Of a DNA stretch of 64,000 bases, positions 37,643 to 46,549 are shown in pieces. Every line of letters starts with the position of its first letter. The first letter of the stretch is position 1. Origin of the DNA: Gimesia aquarii (lineage in GTDB: Bacteria; Planctomycetota; Planctomycetia; Planctomycetales; Planctomycetaceae); NCBI RefSeq assembly GCF_007748195.1, contig NZ_CP037920.1:2791501-2855500 (forward strand), read 5' to 3'. The notes beneath the pieces are model-generated. The model saw only the letters and a list, made by a program, of their open reading frames with translations, searched no databases and was not told the origin of the DNA. A program made the translations under genes and the position numbers.

Positions 37643-38017
37643 CTATGCTTCGATTGCGTATTGCTCCAAGTCTTCCAGATCGACAAATTCAAGTGTTGAA
37701 ATATGACAGGCTTCAAGAACCACGCGAGGTGCCATACCTGCCTCAAGAGCTTCTTTCCAGCGTTCTACACACAAACACCATCGATCACCGGGTTTCAAGC
37801 CCGGAAAGTCAAATTGAGGGTGAGGTGTGCTGAGATCATTGCCCCGTTGTTTAGAGAATGCGAGGAATTCTGCCGTGACTTCTGTGCAAACTGTATGTAG
37901 TCCCATGTCAGAGCTACCAGTATTACAACAACCATCCCGATAAAATCCAGTGACCGGGTCCATCGAGCAAGTTTCCAGTTCGGTACCAAGTACATTTTTG
38001 GCTTTTTTTTGATTCAT
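37643..38017 (-). CDS. DUF2237 family protein
   Basis: 124 residues. The family features are visible: NVLGTELETCSMDPVTGFYRDG near the start, then GLHTVCTEVTAEFLAFS, GDRWCLCVERWKEA and PRVVLEACHISTLEFV. Conserved Cys and Trp suggest metal binding or redox chemistry, but the function is unknown. The gene starts one base after the stop of the TIM-barrel gene, so the two are probably one transcript. Confidence 0.88.
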   Translation of the reverse strand: MNQKKAKNVLGTELETCSMDPVTGFYRDGCCNTGSSDMGLHTVCTEVTAEFLAFSKQRGNDLSTPHPQFDFPGLKPGDRWCLCVERWKEALEAGMAPRVVLEACHISTLEFVDLEDLEQYAIEA

Positions 38018-38018
38018 T

Positions 38019-38942
38019 TTAAAACCGGTCTACCTCTCTATAGGCTTCAATGACAGCCATGTCACCTTTTTTACCAGGCTTGGAATTTCCGTGTTCCATT
38101 CCGATAATACCATCGAATCCTTTGGTATGGATATGTTTAAATACATTCAGATAATTGATTTCACCCGTACCTGGTTCTTTCCGTCCCGGATTATCTCCAG
38201 ATTGGAAGTAACCAATTTCATCCCAGCAATTGTCGATGTTAACAATCAGATTCCCTTCAGTAATTTGCTGATGATAAATATCAAATAAAATTTTGCAGGC
38301 CGGACTATTCACGGCTTTACAGATTGCATATGCCTGAGGTGAGCCTTGCAGAAAAACACCACCATGGTTGGCATACCAGTTTAGAGGTTCCAGTACCATT
38401 ACCATTCCATGAGGTTCAAAAATATCAGCACAGCGTCTGAGCAATTCAATTACATTCGCAGTCTGGTATCCTTCTGCCAATCGACCACGAGGACCTTCAT
38501 CGACATTGCCTGGAACAACAGTCATCCACTTGGCATTCACCCGTTTTGCGACTTCGACTGAGTCTTTAATGTCTTTTAGAACTGCATTCCAAACATCTTT
38601 ATCTTTACGAGTAAATGTAAGCTTACCAATGGAACCGTGTGCTACAAAAACACCCATCTCCATATTCAGCTTGTCCATTGTGTCTGCTATTTGCTGCTGG
38701 AGCGATTGGGGTTTCTTTTTCATTCCGTTATCTTCCCAGGCAGTGAAACCCTGGTCGGCGGCGAATTTCAATTGATCCAGGGGATCATTTCCGGCGGCGT
38801 TTCTGAACATGCCGAAGTGAGGAGCGTATTTCAGGTGAAACGGTTTCATATCGTCTGATTCACCAGCTTGAGTTGTACTTCCCACAAATGCAGCAGTGCT
38901 GCCTGCAATAACGCTATTTTTAAGAAACTCTCGGCGTTGCAT
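38019..38942 (-). CDS. Tat-exported TIM-barrel sugar isomerase-like protein (hydroxypyruvate isomerase type)
   Basis: 307 residues. A Tat signal (QRREFLKNSVIAGSTAAFVG) leads into an AP-endonuclease-2/xylose-isomerase-type TIM barrel. Metal-binding segments are visible: LEPLNW, ILFDIYHQQITEGNL and GMEHGNSKPGKKG at the C-terminus. The closest family by eye is hydroxypyruvate isomerase (Hyi), but here it is exported, so the substrate is probably another sugar. CAGGAG precedes the ATG and a promoter lies at 38979-39006. Confidence 0.88.
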   Translation of the reverse strand: MQRREFLKNSVIAGSTAAFVGSTTQAGESDDMKPFHLKYAPHFGMFRNAAGNDPLDQLKFAADQGFTAWEDNGMKKKPQSLQQQIADTMDKLNMEMGVFVAHGSIGKLTFTRKDKDVWNAVLKDIKDSVEVAKRVNAKWMTVVPGNVDEGPRGRLAEGYQTANVIELLRRCADIFEPHGMVMVLEPLNWYANHGGVFLQGSPQAYAICKAVNSPACKILFDIYHQQITEGNLIVNIDNCWDEIGYFQSGDNPGRKEPGTGEINYLNVFKHIHTKGFDGIIGMEHGNSKPGKKGDMAVIEAYREVDRF

Positions 38943-38978
38943 ATGATTGGCTCCTGATTGTGAATTTTAGACCGGTTG

Positions 38979-39006
38979 ATTATTGGGAGATAATTATTCT
39001 AGTCAA
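38979..39006 (-). promoter_or_regulatory. Sigma70-like promoter for the TIM-barrel/DUF2237 genes
   Basis: On the minus strand TTGACT (39006-39001) and AATAAT (38984-38979) are 16 bases apart, each five of six. The leader would be about 30 bases long. Confidence 0.45.
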
Positions 39007-39121
39007 AGTGCGCAGGGGATGCACCTGATTTGTCTTGGAATCGTCTGGAGTGAGCAAAAGTTACTCATTCTGCAGTGAGATCGATATCGAATGATTCAGA
39101 AATCTCAGTGGAATACTGTTT

Positions 39122-39628
39122 TCAGGAGAGTCGTGGGAGTCGGATGACGACCAGAATTCCAATGCTGGCCAGGACGACGAGAGTCGTTTTGAGGGGCATT
39201 GAAAGCGGAGAAAGAATCAACGTCGCTGTAATGATGATGACAACGATCGAAATCGCTTGAATTTTTACATTCATTCGAATGCCACCATCCTGCTGCCAGT
39301 CTTTTAAAACTTGTCCCAAAATCGGGGAACGTAACAAAGCGCGATTCAATCGAGGTGATGTCCGGATTAGAAAAAAGCTGGTCAAGAGCAGGAAAGGAGT
39401 CGTAGGAAGTACCGGTAGCGCAACACCGAGAACACCTAACACAAAAAACACGAGTGCAAAAAAGAGATAAGCAGCTTTTTTGATGCCTGTTACTGTAGGA
39501 ACGGAGACTTCATCAAGTGTGTCTAAAAAAGCAGGATGGATTTCATCAAACGCAATTCGGTCCAAGGTCATTCTGGGACTGCTTGAATCCTTAGAGAGTT
39601 TTTTTTGCGGTTGAGAATCTCTGATCAT
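39122..39628 (-). CDS. DUF454 (YbaN) family inner membrane protein
   Basis: 168 residues. A cytoplasmic N-terminal part of about 45 residues is followed by the family stretch FFVLGVLGVALPVLPTTPF and FFLIRTSPRLNRALLRSP, then two more hydrophobic segments at about 125-165. At least three membrane segments in all. Function unknown. No operon partner. Confidence 0.88.
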   Translation of the reverse strand: MIRDSQPQKKLSKDSSSPRMTLDRIAFDEIHPAFLDTLDEVSVPTVTGIKKAAYLFFALVFFVLGVLGVALPVLPTTPFLLLTSFFLIRTSPRLNRALLRSPILGQVLKDWQQDGGIRMNVKIQAISIVVIIITATLILSPLSMPLKTTLVVLASIGILVVIRLPRLS

Positions 39629-39770
39629 GTAGATAAAGGTCTGTTTTGCTTGAGAGTGGAAATGAATAAAAATATTTTAGCTGAATTCAGTCTTTGAACA
39701 AGATCGATCTTTTAATACTACTCTCTGAGGTAAATCCCGCAGTCTGGTTGACGTTGAAAACAATCAAGGT

Positions 39771-40808
39771 TTATTTCGAAGGTTGCATACCCCCTCGAAC
39801 GGATCCGGCTTTTGTGGTTCCATAATTATCTGCAAATAGTGGATCGAGTGGACGGCTATTAGGGACGGACAACCAGACACGTAGCAAATGTCTCTTTAAA
39901 CTATCTTCATCAGCGTCTTCAAATTCGTCGCGGCGATGAAAGGTTACCCAGTTATTCAAAAAGAGAAGGTCACCGGCTTCCTGCCGAAATGTAACGTTCA
40001 ATTCTGGTGATTCCGCCAGTGTTTCCAGTTGATTCATGGCATCTTGTTGTGCCTGTGACATTTCAGGCAGATCAGGAGAAGCATAAGCACGATCAATGAG
40101 TACACGTAAGAAACTGGCTGCAAAATGTCCTTCGTGAACTGAAAAAATTGGTTGTTGGCAGAATGGTTTTTGGTTACCTGTATCAACATTATGACGCAGA
40201 TAATAAAAAGGCTGCATCAGAACATTAGCCAATTCAGGGCATTTGGTACGCATCTCATTATAGAGTGAAATCGAGCTGACAAGTTGATTGTTACCGCCGG
40301 AAACAGCGGGTTGGATACAGAGAAATCCGATAACATCGCAACGGTCAGTATGAAAACTGAGTCGTTTTCGTGTGTTTGGCCCCCGCGCCTGTGCTTGTCC
40401 CACCTGATAGCCTTCGTCCCTGACATGAAACACTTTTTCTCCAGTGGCACTTTGAGAAACTGGTGTTCCCAAATGAATCGAGAGTAACCAGAAGAGGCTC
40501 TCCAGCTCTGATGAAGAATAGTTCTCGACAGGGAATCGTTTTAATTGACAGGCTCCTGAGCCATGTTCCAGTTGATGTTGAATTTGTTTTAAAACGGGGC
40601 TTAAGTGTGGCAGAGGGAATTGTGCTTGAGAAATCTGATCGAAAGTCAGTTTTTCTTTTGAAATCGTATCCAGCGCTTGTTCCAGATCTTGAAGCTGCAG
40701 TTCATTAAGATGAATCAACCAGTCTTGTCTCTGAAACAGCTCATCACCTTTCCAGGCTGCAGGAATTGAAAAAGGGCCTGGCAGTTGGTCATCACTCAAT
40801 ATACCCAC
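39771..40808 (-). CDS. TauD/TfdA family Fe(II)/2-oxoglutarate dioxygenase
   Basis: 345 residues, GTG start with AGGAG ten bases upstream. The iron-binding HxD is in FHTDRCDVIG and the distal His in NNWVTFHRRDEF, with the Arg that holds 2-oxoglutarate nearby (LLRVWLS). The N-terminal part (about 1-85) is helical. It probably hydroxylates a small carboxylate or acyl substrate, unidentified. It is divergent from the gamma-glutamylcyclotransferase-like gene. Confidence 0.87.
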   Translation of the reverse strand: MGILSDDQLPGPFSIPAAWKGDELFQRQDWLIHLNELQLQDLEQALDTISKEKLTFDQISQAQFPLPHLSPVLKQIQHQLEHGSGACQLKRFPVENYSSSELESLFWLLSIHLGTPVSQSATGEKVFHVRDEGYQVGQAQARGPNTRKRLSFHTDRCDVIGFLCIQPAVSGGNNQLVSSISLYNEMRTKCPELANVLMQPFYYLRHNVDTGNQKPFCQQPIFSVHEGHFAASFLRVLIDRAYASPDLPEMSQAQQDAMNQLETLAESPELNVTFRQEAGDLLFLNNWVTFHRRDEFEDADEDSLKRHLLRVWLSVPNSRPLDPLFADNYGTTKAGSVRGGMQPSK

Positions 40809-40963
40809 TCTTAGCTCGCTCCTGATGAATGCCGTTGCTGAATTATTGATGTCAGTTTAAAATTGATTTTAACAGAAGAAAACTGATGCGAATAGTTTTA
40901 GTACGTATACAGTTTCGACCACATCAGCAACATAGATCAAACTAAAGTAAGAGTTGAGGCTGT

Positions 40964-41545
40964 ATGATAGAGTTTCAGAAGTATTTTGCGTATGGTTCAA
41001 ATATGCACCCAGCGAGGTTGGAAAAGCGTATTGGACCATGTGATATCATTTCGGTAGCTCGTTTACAGCGAGCGGAGCTACGATTTCACAAAATTGGATT
41101 GGATCGTTCTGGAAAATGTGACATTGTATTCCAGGAAAATTATTCAACGGAAGTATGGGGAGTCGTCTATCAAATTTCAGAAGGACAAAAAAGTCGACTT
41201 GATCAATATGAATCACTGGGACAGGGCTATCAAATCTTGAAGATCAATGTTTTAACCCAGCAGAATCAATCAATGAATGTGTTTACTTATCAGGCGATGC
41301 CTCAATATGTCGACCATTCACTCAAGCCCTTTGATTGGTACCATGAGTTAGTCATGCTGGGGGCTCAGTTTCACAAATTCCCAGTAAGTTATCTGGATGA
41401 ATTGCAACAAGTTTCTTTTCTGCCCGATTCTGACCAAAAGAGTGTTAGTATGCATCAGAATCTGCTGAATACCATTCGCAAAAAACAGCAATCTAGCTTT
41501 GATGAGAATGACCAGATACTTAATTATGAAGATCAAACCCAGTGA
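40964..41545 (+). CDS. Gamma-glutamylcyclotransferase-like protein
   Basis: 193 residues. The N-terminal YFAYGSNMHPARLEKRIG is the substrate-binding loop of the GGCT/BtrG fold. The catalytic Glu position is probably in YESLGQGYQ. It would cyclise gamma-glutamyl or related groups; the actual substrate is unknown. The last residues extend about 40 beyond the core. Its stop overlaps the end of the convergent M41-like gene by 13 bases. Confidence 0.82.
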   Translation: MIEFQKYFAYGSNMHPARLEKRIGPCDIISVARLQRAELRFHKIGLDRSGKCDIVFQENYSTEVWGVVYQISEGQKSRLDQYESLGQGYQILKINVLTQQNQSMNVFTYQAMPQYVDHSLKPFDWYHELVMLGAQFHKFPVSYLDELQQVSFLPDSDQKSVSMHQNLLNTIRKKQQSSFDENDQILNYEDQTQ

Positions 41546-42012
41546 GAGATAATTTCATAGATCATTTCCTCCTCCAGGGTTTCATGTGCTAAGAGTTGAT
41601 CTACTAGTTCTCCGATGGCCGACCAGTAAGCATCAGTTCGAAGCATTTGATAGAGTCCCAGGGTTTTTTGTTCTAAATATTGCATTCTCGCTGGTTGCTG
41701 AGGAAACAGAGTCGCAGCAGCTTTCCATGCTTCTCGCCAATCGCCCGACCATTCAGCAACCATGGCAGGGTGAAACGGGTCTCCTGTATGAATCATTTCT
41801 GCAACAGGTCCTGCCAGCGCAACCAGAACGGCTTTTTCAAGATAGTTTTTTTGGTCAAATCGCCCCTCTGGCCAAGAGAGTTGTGCATCGCCAAAACGCT
41901 CAGGACCATCATCCCAGTCGGGATCGATCGTAACGGAATGAACGCGGGCACCGACATGAACTGCCATCAATACATGGCCTGCTTCGTGATAGGCCGTTAA
42001 TTCTTCAGTCAA
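41533..42012 (-). CDS. Stand-alone M41-like zinc metallopeptidase domain
   Basis: 159 residues, probable TTG start. The HEAGH motif (9-13) with a preceding Ala-Tyr is the zinc site of the FtsH/M41 peptidase domain, followed by VHVGARVHSVTIDP. ALAGPVAEMIHTGDP fits the second helix. There is no AAA ATPase and no membrane segment, so it is a single peptidase-like domain. The third zinc ligand is not certain by eye. The 5' end is uncertain since no good ATG is in frame. Confidence 0.75.
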   Translation of the reverse strand: MTEELTAYHEAGHVLMAVHVGARVHSVTIDPDWDDGPERFGDAQLSWPEGRFDQKNYLEKAVLVALAGPVAEMIHTGDPFHPAMVAEWSGDWREAWKAAATLFPQQPARMQYLEQKTLGLYQMLRTDAYWSAIGELVDQLLAHETLEEEMIYEIISHWV

Positions 42013-42243
42013 TTTGAGTCCATTATGTTTTATAAAGAGTACATGATGAGAAATTGTGGAATTGTTAATATCGACAGCTTAAACGAACACGATTTGATTT
42101 GATCCATGAACATTCTTTAATAATTGGGATTCATCAATTCTGACTTTGTATTGAGTTTTCTCTTCTGTAGAATGAAAGGTCGATTTTGATAATGTGAAGT
42201 CATTGAGAAAGAGTTCGAAAATCATCTTGGAGAAATACAACAC

Positions 42244-44355
42244 ATGAATTTGATTCGTCAATTTATCACATTGTGTCTGTTCGCGACAGTCTCAACTCAA
42301 GCTGTGCAGGCAGAGGTATACGATGTGGTGATCTATGGAGGAACTTCAGCCGCGGTGACAGCTGCCGTTCAAGCAAAACGCATGGGCAAGTCAGTTGTCA
42401 TTGTTTGCCCTGATCAACATCTTGGTGGATTGTCCAGTGGGGGGTTAGGTTGGACTGATACCGGCAATAAAGCAGTCATAGGTGGACTGGCACGCGAGTT
42501 TTATCATCGGATCTGGAAGTATTATCAGGCTCCAGAAACATGGAAGTGGCAAAAACGAGAATTGTATGGTGACAAAGGGCAGGGTACTCCTGCCATTGAC
42601 GGGAAACAAAGGACAATGTGGATCTTTGAGCCACACGTCGCTGAACAGGTTTTCGAAGACTTTGTTCGAGAATACAAGATTCCCGTACATCGCAATGAAT
42701 GGTTGGATCGTCAGCAGGGAGTGAATATGTTAGGTAAAAACATTACCTCCATTACGATGCTCAATGGTAATATTTATTCTGGCCTCATGTTTATTGATGC
42801 GACCTATGAAGGTGACCTCATGGCGGCAGCCGATGTTAGTTATCACGTTGGAAGAGAGTCCAATAGTGTATACGGTGAGAAATGGAATGGAGTACAAATT
42901 GGTGTATTACATCACAAGCACCATTTTGGTTCTCGAGCCGTCAAACAAAAGATAAGTCCCTATCGTATTCCCGGAGATCCTTCCAGTGGTTTGCTGCCTC
43001 GTATCAGCGGTGCGAATCCAGGGAAGTATGGTGCCGGTGATGACAAGATTCAGGCATACTGTTTCAGGATGTGCTTAACCAAACATGCCGAAAATCGTAT
43101 CCCTTTTCCTAAGCCCGAAGGCTATGATCCGAGCCAGTACGAATTGTTATTGAGAATTTATCAGGCGGGTTGGAGAGAAACCTTCGCAAAATTTGATCCT
43201 ATTCCCAATTATAAAACGGATACGAACAATCACGGTCCAATGAGTACTGATAACATTGGCTATAATTACGATTATCCCGAAGCTTCATACAAACGCAGAA
43301 AGGAGATCATCAAAGAGCACGAGACCTATCAAAAAGGCTGGCTCTATTTTATTGCCAATGATCCGCGCGTTCCAAGTGAAGTACAAAAAAAGATGCGGGA
43401 ATGGGGGCTCGCCAAGGATGAGTTTACTGATAATGGAAACTGGCCACATCAACTTTACATTCGTGAAGCACGGCGGATGATCGGACAGTTTGTGATGACA
43501 GAGAATGAACTGTTGAAAAAACGCCCCACACCCAATTCAGTTGGTATGGGATCTTACACGATGGACTCTCATAACGTGCAGCGATATGTCACACCTGAAG
43601 GGTACGTTCAAAATGAGGGAGACATCGGTGTTTCAACCCATGGTCCCTATCAAATTGCCTATGGTAGTCTGGTTCCTAAAAAAGGAGAGTGTGGAAATCT
43701 GCTCGTACCTGTGTGTGTTTCCAGTTCACATATTGCCTTCGGTTCGATTCGAATGGAACCAGTTTTTATGATTTTAGGACATTCGGCGGCAACAGCAGCT
43801 GGCATTGCCATTGATCAAAAATTGGATGTGCAAGATGTACCCTATGCTGTTCTCAAAGAAAAACTAGTCAAAGAAGGACAAATTCTGGAAGCGCCTCCCG
43901 AAGCAAAATTTGGTCGAAATGGTGTGGATCCAGCGAAGTTGAAGGGCATTGTACTCGACGATTCACAGGCCGATCTAACAGGATCATGGGAATTCAGCAG
44001 ATCATCTAAAAAATATATCGGTTCAGGTTATAGCCACGAATCAAACTCACAGGATGGAAAAGCAGTCGCCCGATTCGAAACGAAAGTGCCTAAAGCGGGA
44101 CGCTATGAAGTACGCTATGCGTATACTCCTCATGGTAATCGTAGCTCGAAAGTCAAAGTGGCAGTCAAACATGCGAACGGTAAAGCACTTCGCACCATTA
44201 ATCAGAAGAAGCTGCCGTCACTGGATGGTATTTTTGTTTCGTTAGGAGAATACGACTTTGTAATAGACCAGGCAGCGGTAGTCGAAGTTACAAACGAGGA
44301 TTCAGACGGTTATGTGATCATTGATGCCGTTCAGTGGCTACCAGTTTCGAAGTAA
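42244..44355 (+). CDS. Secreted FAD-dependent oxidoreductase with C-terminal golvesin/xanthan-lyase-like binding domain
   Basis: 703 residues. A signal peptide (about 1-23) is followed by an FAD-binding Rossmann start YDVVIYGGTSAAVTAAVQAK and LGGLSSGGLGWTD, as in the FAD_oxidored (xanthan lyase-associated) family. The C-terminal part from about 575 reads SWEFSRSSKKYIGSGYSH, then AGRYEVRYAYTPHGNRSSKV and VIIDAVQWLPV, matching the golvesin/Xly carbohydrate-binding domain. It probably oxidises a saccharide outside the cytoplasm. GGAGAA precedes the ATG. The pectate lyase gene follows by 37 bases. Confidence 0.88.
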   Translation: MNLIRQFITLCLFATVSTQAVQAEVYDVVIYGGTSAAVTAAVQAKRMGKSVVIVCPDQHLGGLSSGGLGWTDTGNKAVIGGLAREFYHRIWKYYQAPETWKWQKRELYGDKGQGTPAIDGKQRTMWIFEPHVAEQVFEDFVREYKIPVHRNEWLDRQQGVNMLGKNITSITMLNGNIYSGLMFIDATYEGDLMAAADVSYHVGRESNSVYGEKWNGVQIGVLHHKHHFGSRAVKQKISPYRIPGDPSSGLLPRISGANPGKYGAGDDKIQAYCFRMCLTKHAENRIPFPKPEGYDPSQYELLLRIYQAGWRETFAKFDPIPNYKTDTNNHGPMSTDNIGYNYDYPEASYKRRKEIIKEHETYQKGWLYFIANDPRVPSEVQKKMREWGLAKDEFTDNGNWPHQLYIREARRMIGQFVMTENELLKKRPTPNSVGMGSYTMDSHNVQRYVTPEGYVQNEGDIGVSTHGPYQIAYGSLVPKKGECGNLLVPVCVSSSHIAFGSIRMEPVFMILGHSAATAAGIAIDQKLDVQDVPYAVLKEKLVKEGQILEAPPEAKFGRNGVDPAKLKGIVLDDSQADLTGSWEFSRSSKKYIGSGYSHESNSQDGKAVARFETKVPKAGRYEVRYAYTPHGNRSSKVKVAVKHANGKALRTINQKKLPSLDGIFVSLGEYDFVIDQAAVVEVTNEDSDGYVIIDAVQWLPVSK

Positions 44356-44392
44356 AAAGGATTCAATTCAAGTCTAGAAAGAGGAGTCAGCG

Positions 44393-45847
44393 ATGCCCAA
44401 TAAGAAAGTTATTTTGACTTTGCTGTTATGTTACATTCTGATTTCGATTGAGGGACTTGCCGAATCTTCAGCACTCGCGGCTGAGCAAGTTACGAAACAA
44501 AATATTGTTCACACGATGCGTAAGGCGAGTGAGTATTACCGTGACAAACTTGCCGTACATGGAGGTTATGTTTATTACTATAGTCTCGATCTGCAACAAC
44601 GCTGGGGAGAAGGTAAAGCAGGGCCGAACCAGATTTGGGTACAACCACCGGGAACTCCTACGGTTGGGTTAGCGTATCTGAGTGCCTGGCAGGCAACGGG
44701 AGATCAATTTTATCTCGACGCAGCGACCGATGCCGCACTCTCCCTCGTATACGGGCAGTTGAAATCCGGTGGCTGGACAAATTCGGTCGATTTTAATCCC
44801 AAGAGTAAATTGACCGCTGACTACCGTAATGGGAAAGGGAGAGGTAAAAATAATTCTACACTTGATGATGGGATTACACAGTCAGCAATTCAGTTATTAA
44901 TCCACGTTGATAAAGCGCACCAGTTCCAGCATCAAAAGATTCATCAAGCAGCAATGATCGCTTTGAACGCGTTACTCGAAGCACAATTTCCGGTGGGCGC
45001 ATTTCCGCAGGTATGGACAGGACCCGTTAAAAAGATTCCCGCAAAAGCAGCTAACTTTCCCAAGTATGATTGGCGCACGGAAGGACGCATCAAGAATTAC
45101 TGGGATTACTATACACTAAATGATGGATTGGCAGGCTATGTGTCAACAGTCCTGATAGATGCCTATGAAATCTATCAGGATGAGCGTTATCAGCAGGCAG
45201 TATTGAAGCTGGGAGATTTTTTGATTGAAGCTCAGCTACCTGATCCGCAACCTGCCTGGGCTCAACAATACAATTATGAAATGCAGCCTATATGGGCTCG
45301 TAAATTTGAACCACCAGCTGTAACCGGCGGAGAATCGCAGGATGCCATCGAAACTTTGATGAAAATATATCGCTTCAGTGGAGACAAAAAATATTTGAAA
45401 CCGATTCCGAAAGCACTTGCTTATCTGAGGAAATCCCAATTACCGAATGGACAATTAGCCCGATACTATGCGTTGCAGACGAATCGACCACTCTACATGA
45501 ATAGGAATGGAAAGAAATACAGCCTGACCTATGATGACTCGAATTTACCACGGCATTATGGCTGGAAAATCGATTCACAATTGGCGGAACTCCAACGCGA
45601 ATTCAATATAGTGAAATCTGGTAAACAGAAACAGGCTTCTCACTTAAACAGGCGTAAATTAATGCCACAGGTCAAAACAATTCTGAATACATTGGATGAT
45701 CAGGCACGCTGGATTAGCATCAGTACTGGACAACGCCTTGTGGGACAACCAAAGTTTCCAGTCAACAGTCATTTTATTTCCAGTGAAGTCTTCAGTCAGA
45801 ATTTGGAAACTTTAAGCGCTTATTTACTGACATTAAAATCAGATTAG
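44393..45847 (+). CDS. Secreted pectate lyase family (PL10-like) protein
   Basis: 484 residues with a signal peptide. AAGAGGAG lies six bases upstream of the ATG. The alpha/alpha toroid of the pectic acid lyase family is visible: GGWTNSVDF, FPVGAFPQVW, and the C-terminal catalytic region with PAWAQQYNYEMQPIWARKFEPPA and YSLTYDDSNLPRHYGW. It should cleave polygalacturonate or a related acidic polysaccharide by elimination. It is probably co-transcribed with the FAD oxidoreductase. The last four bases overlap the convergent phosphatase gene. Confidence 0.86.
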   Translation: MPNKKVILTLLLCYILISIEGLAESSALAAEQVTKQNIVHTMRKASEYYRDKLAVHGGYVYYYSLDLQQRWGEGKAGPNQIWVQPPGTPTVGLAYLSAWQATGDQFYLDAATDAALSLVYGQLKSGGWTNSVDFNPKSKLTADYRNGKGRGKNNSTLDDGITQSAIQLLIHVDKAHQFQHQKIHQAAMIALNALLEAQFPVGAFPQVWTGPVKKIPAKAANFPKYDWRTEGRIKNYWDYYTLNDGLAGYVSTVLIDAYEIYQDERYQQAVLKLGDFLIEAQLPDPQPAWAQQYNYEMQPIWARKFEPPAVTGGESQDAIETLMKIYRFSGDKKYLKPIPKALAYLRKSQLPNGQLARYYALQTNRPLYMNRNGKKYSLTYDDSNLPRHYGWKIDSQLAELQREFNIVKSGKQKQASHLNRRKLMPQVKTILNTLDDQARWISISTGQRLVGQPKFPVNSHFISSEVFSQNLETLSAYLLTLKSD

Positions 45848-46512
45848 TGTGGGATACCATTCAGGTGAAAAATGGCGTTCATCGTGACCACTTTGGTTTC
45901 ATTTGGTTTATGCCTGATAATATTAATACCAGTATTGTTTTGTGTGATCTCTTTTGCTCTTTTGATTTCGAGCCCCATTAGCTTTGCCAGATAGACTCGA
46001 TTCACAACATTATGAGCAATAACGGCAATGGTTTCACCCAAATGTTGCTCTAGCAGATTCTGCATTGCTGGTTCTGAGCGGTTTAGAACATCGCCGTACG
46101 ACTCGCCTCCCTCGTACTGATTTTCCGCAGGGTTATCCATGAAAGCCCGATACGCTTTGGGAGATTCCTGCATAATAATATCCCAGGATTTTCCTTCCCA
46201 TTGCCCGACATCACATTCATGGATTTCTGCAATCTCCCGAGGCTCCAGACCAAAAGGTTGGCAGACAGCCATCGCTGTTTCTTTGGCGCGTGTCATGGGG
46301 CTGCAATACACATGGTTAATCGCACTGTTCTTGGATAAGAACTCAGACAAAGCATCAACTTGTTTTTGACCCGATTCACTCAGGCTCGGATTGATTCCAC
46401 AACCTTGCAGTATATAAGGGCGTTGTTCATTTGGTGGTGTGGCGCCATGCCTGATGAGAATCAGATTGGTGACATTGGGCTCAGGCCGGGGAATGAATTC
46501 TCTATTTGCCAT
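45844..46512 (-). CDS. Histidine phosphatase (phosphoglycerate-mutase-like) family protein
   Basis: 222 residues. The RHG motif is in LILIRHGATPPNE, followed by LSESGQKQVDAL. Catalytic-site segments SPMTRAKETA and IAVIAHNVVNR fit the family. The acidic segment ECDVGQWEGKSW matches the family's third motif. Specific substrate unknown. It is the last gene of the rfbC-pdxA-phosphatase operon, 37 bases after pdxA. Confidence 0.88.
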   Translation of the reverse strand: MANREFIPRPEPNVTNLILIRHGATPPNEQRPYILQGCGINPSLSESGQKQVDALSEFLSKNSAINHVYCSPMTRAKETAMAVCQPFGLEPREIAEIHECDVGQWEGKSWDIIMQESPKAYRAFMDNPAENQYEGGESYGDVLNRSEPAMQNLLEQHLGETIAVIAHNVVNRVYLAKLMGLEIKRAKEITQNNTGINIIRHKPNETKVVTMNAIFHLNGIPH

Positions 46513-46549
46513 TATTATAAAGTCCAGTGAGATAACTCTAGATAGATGA

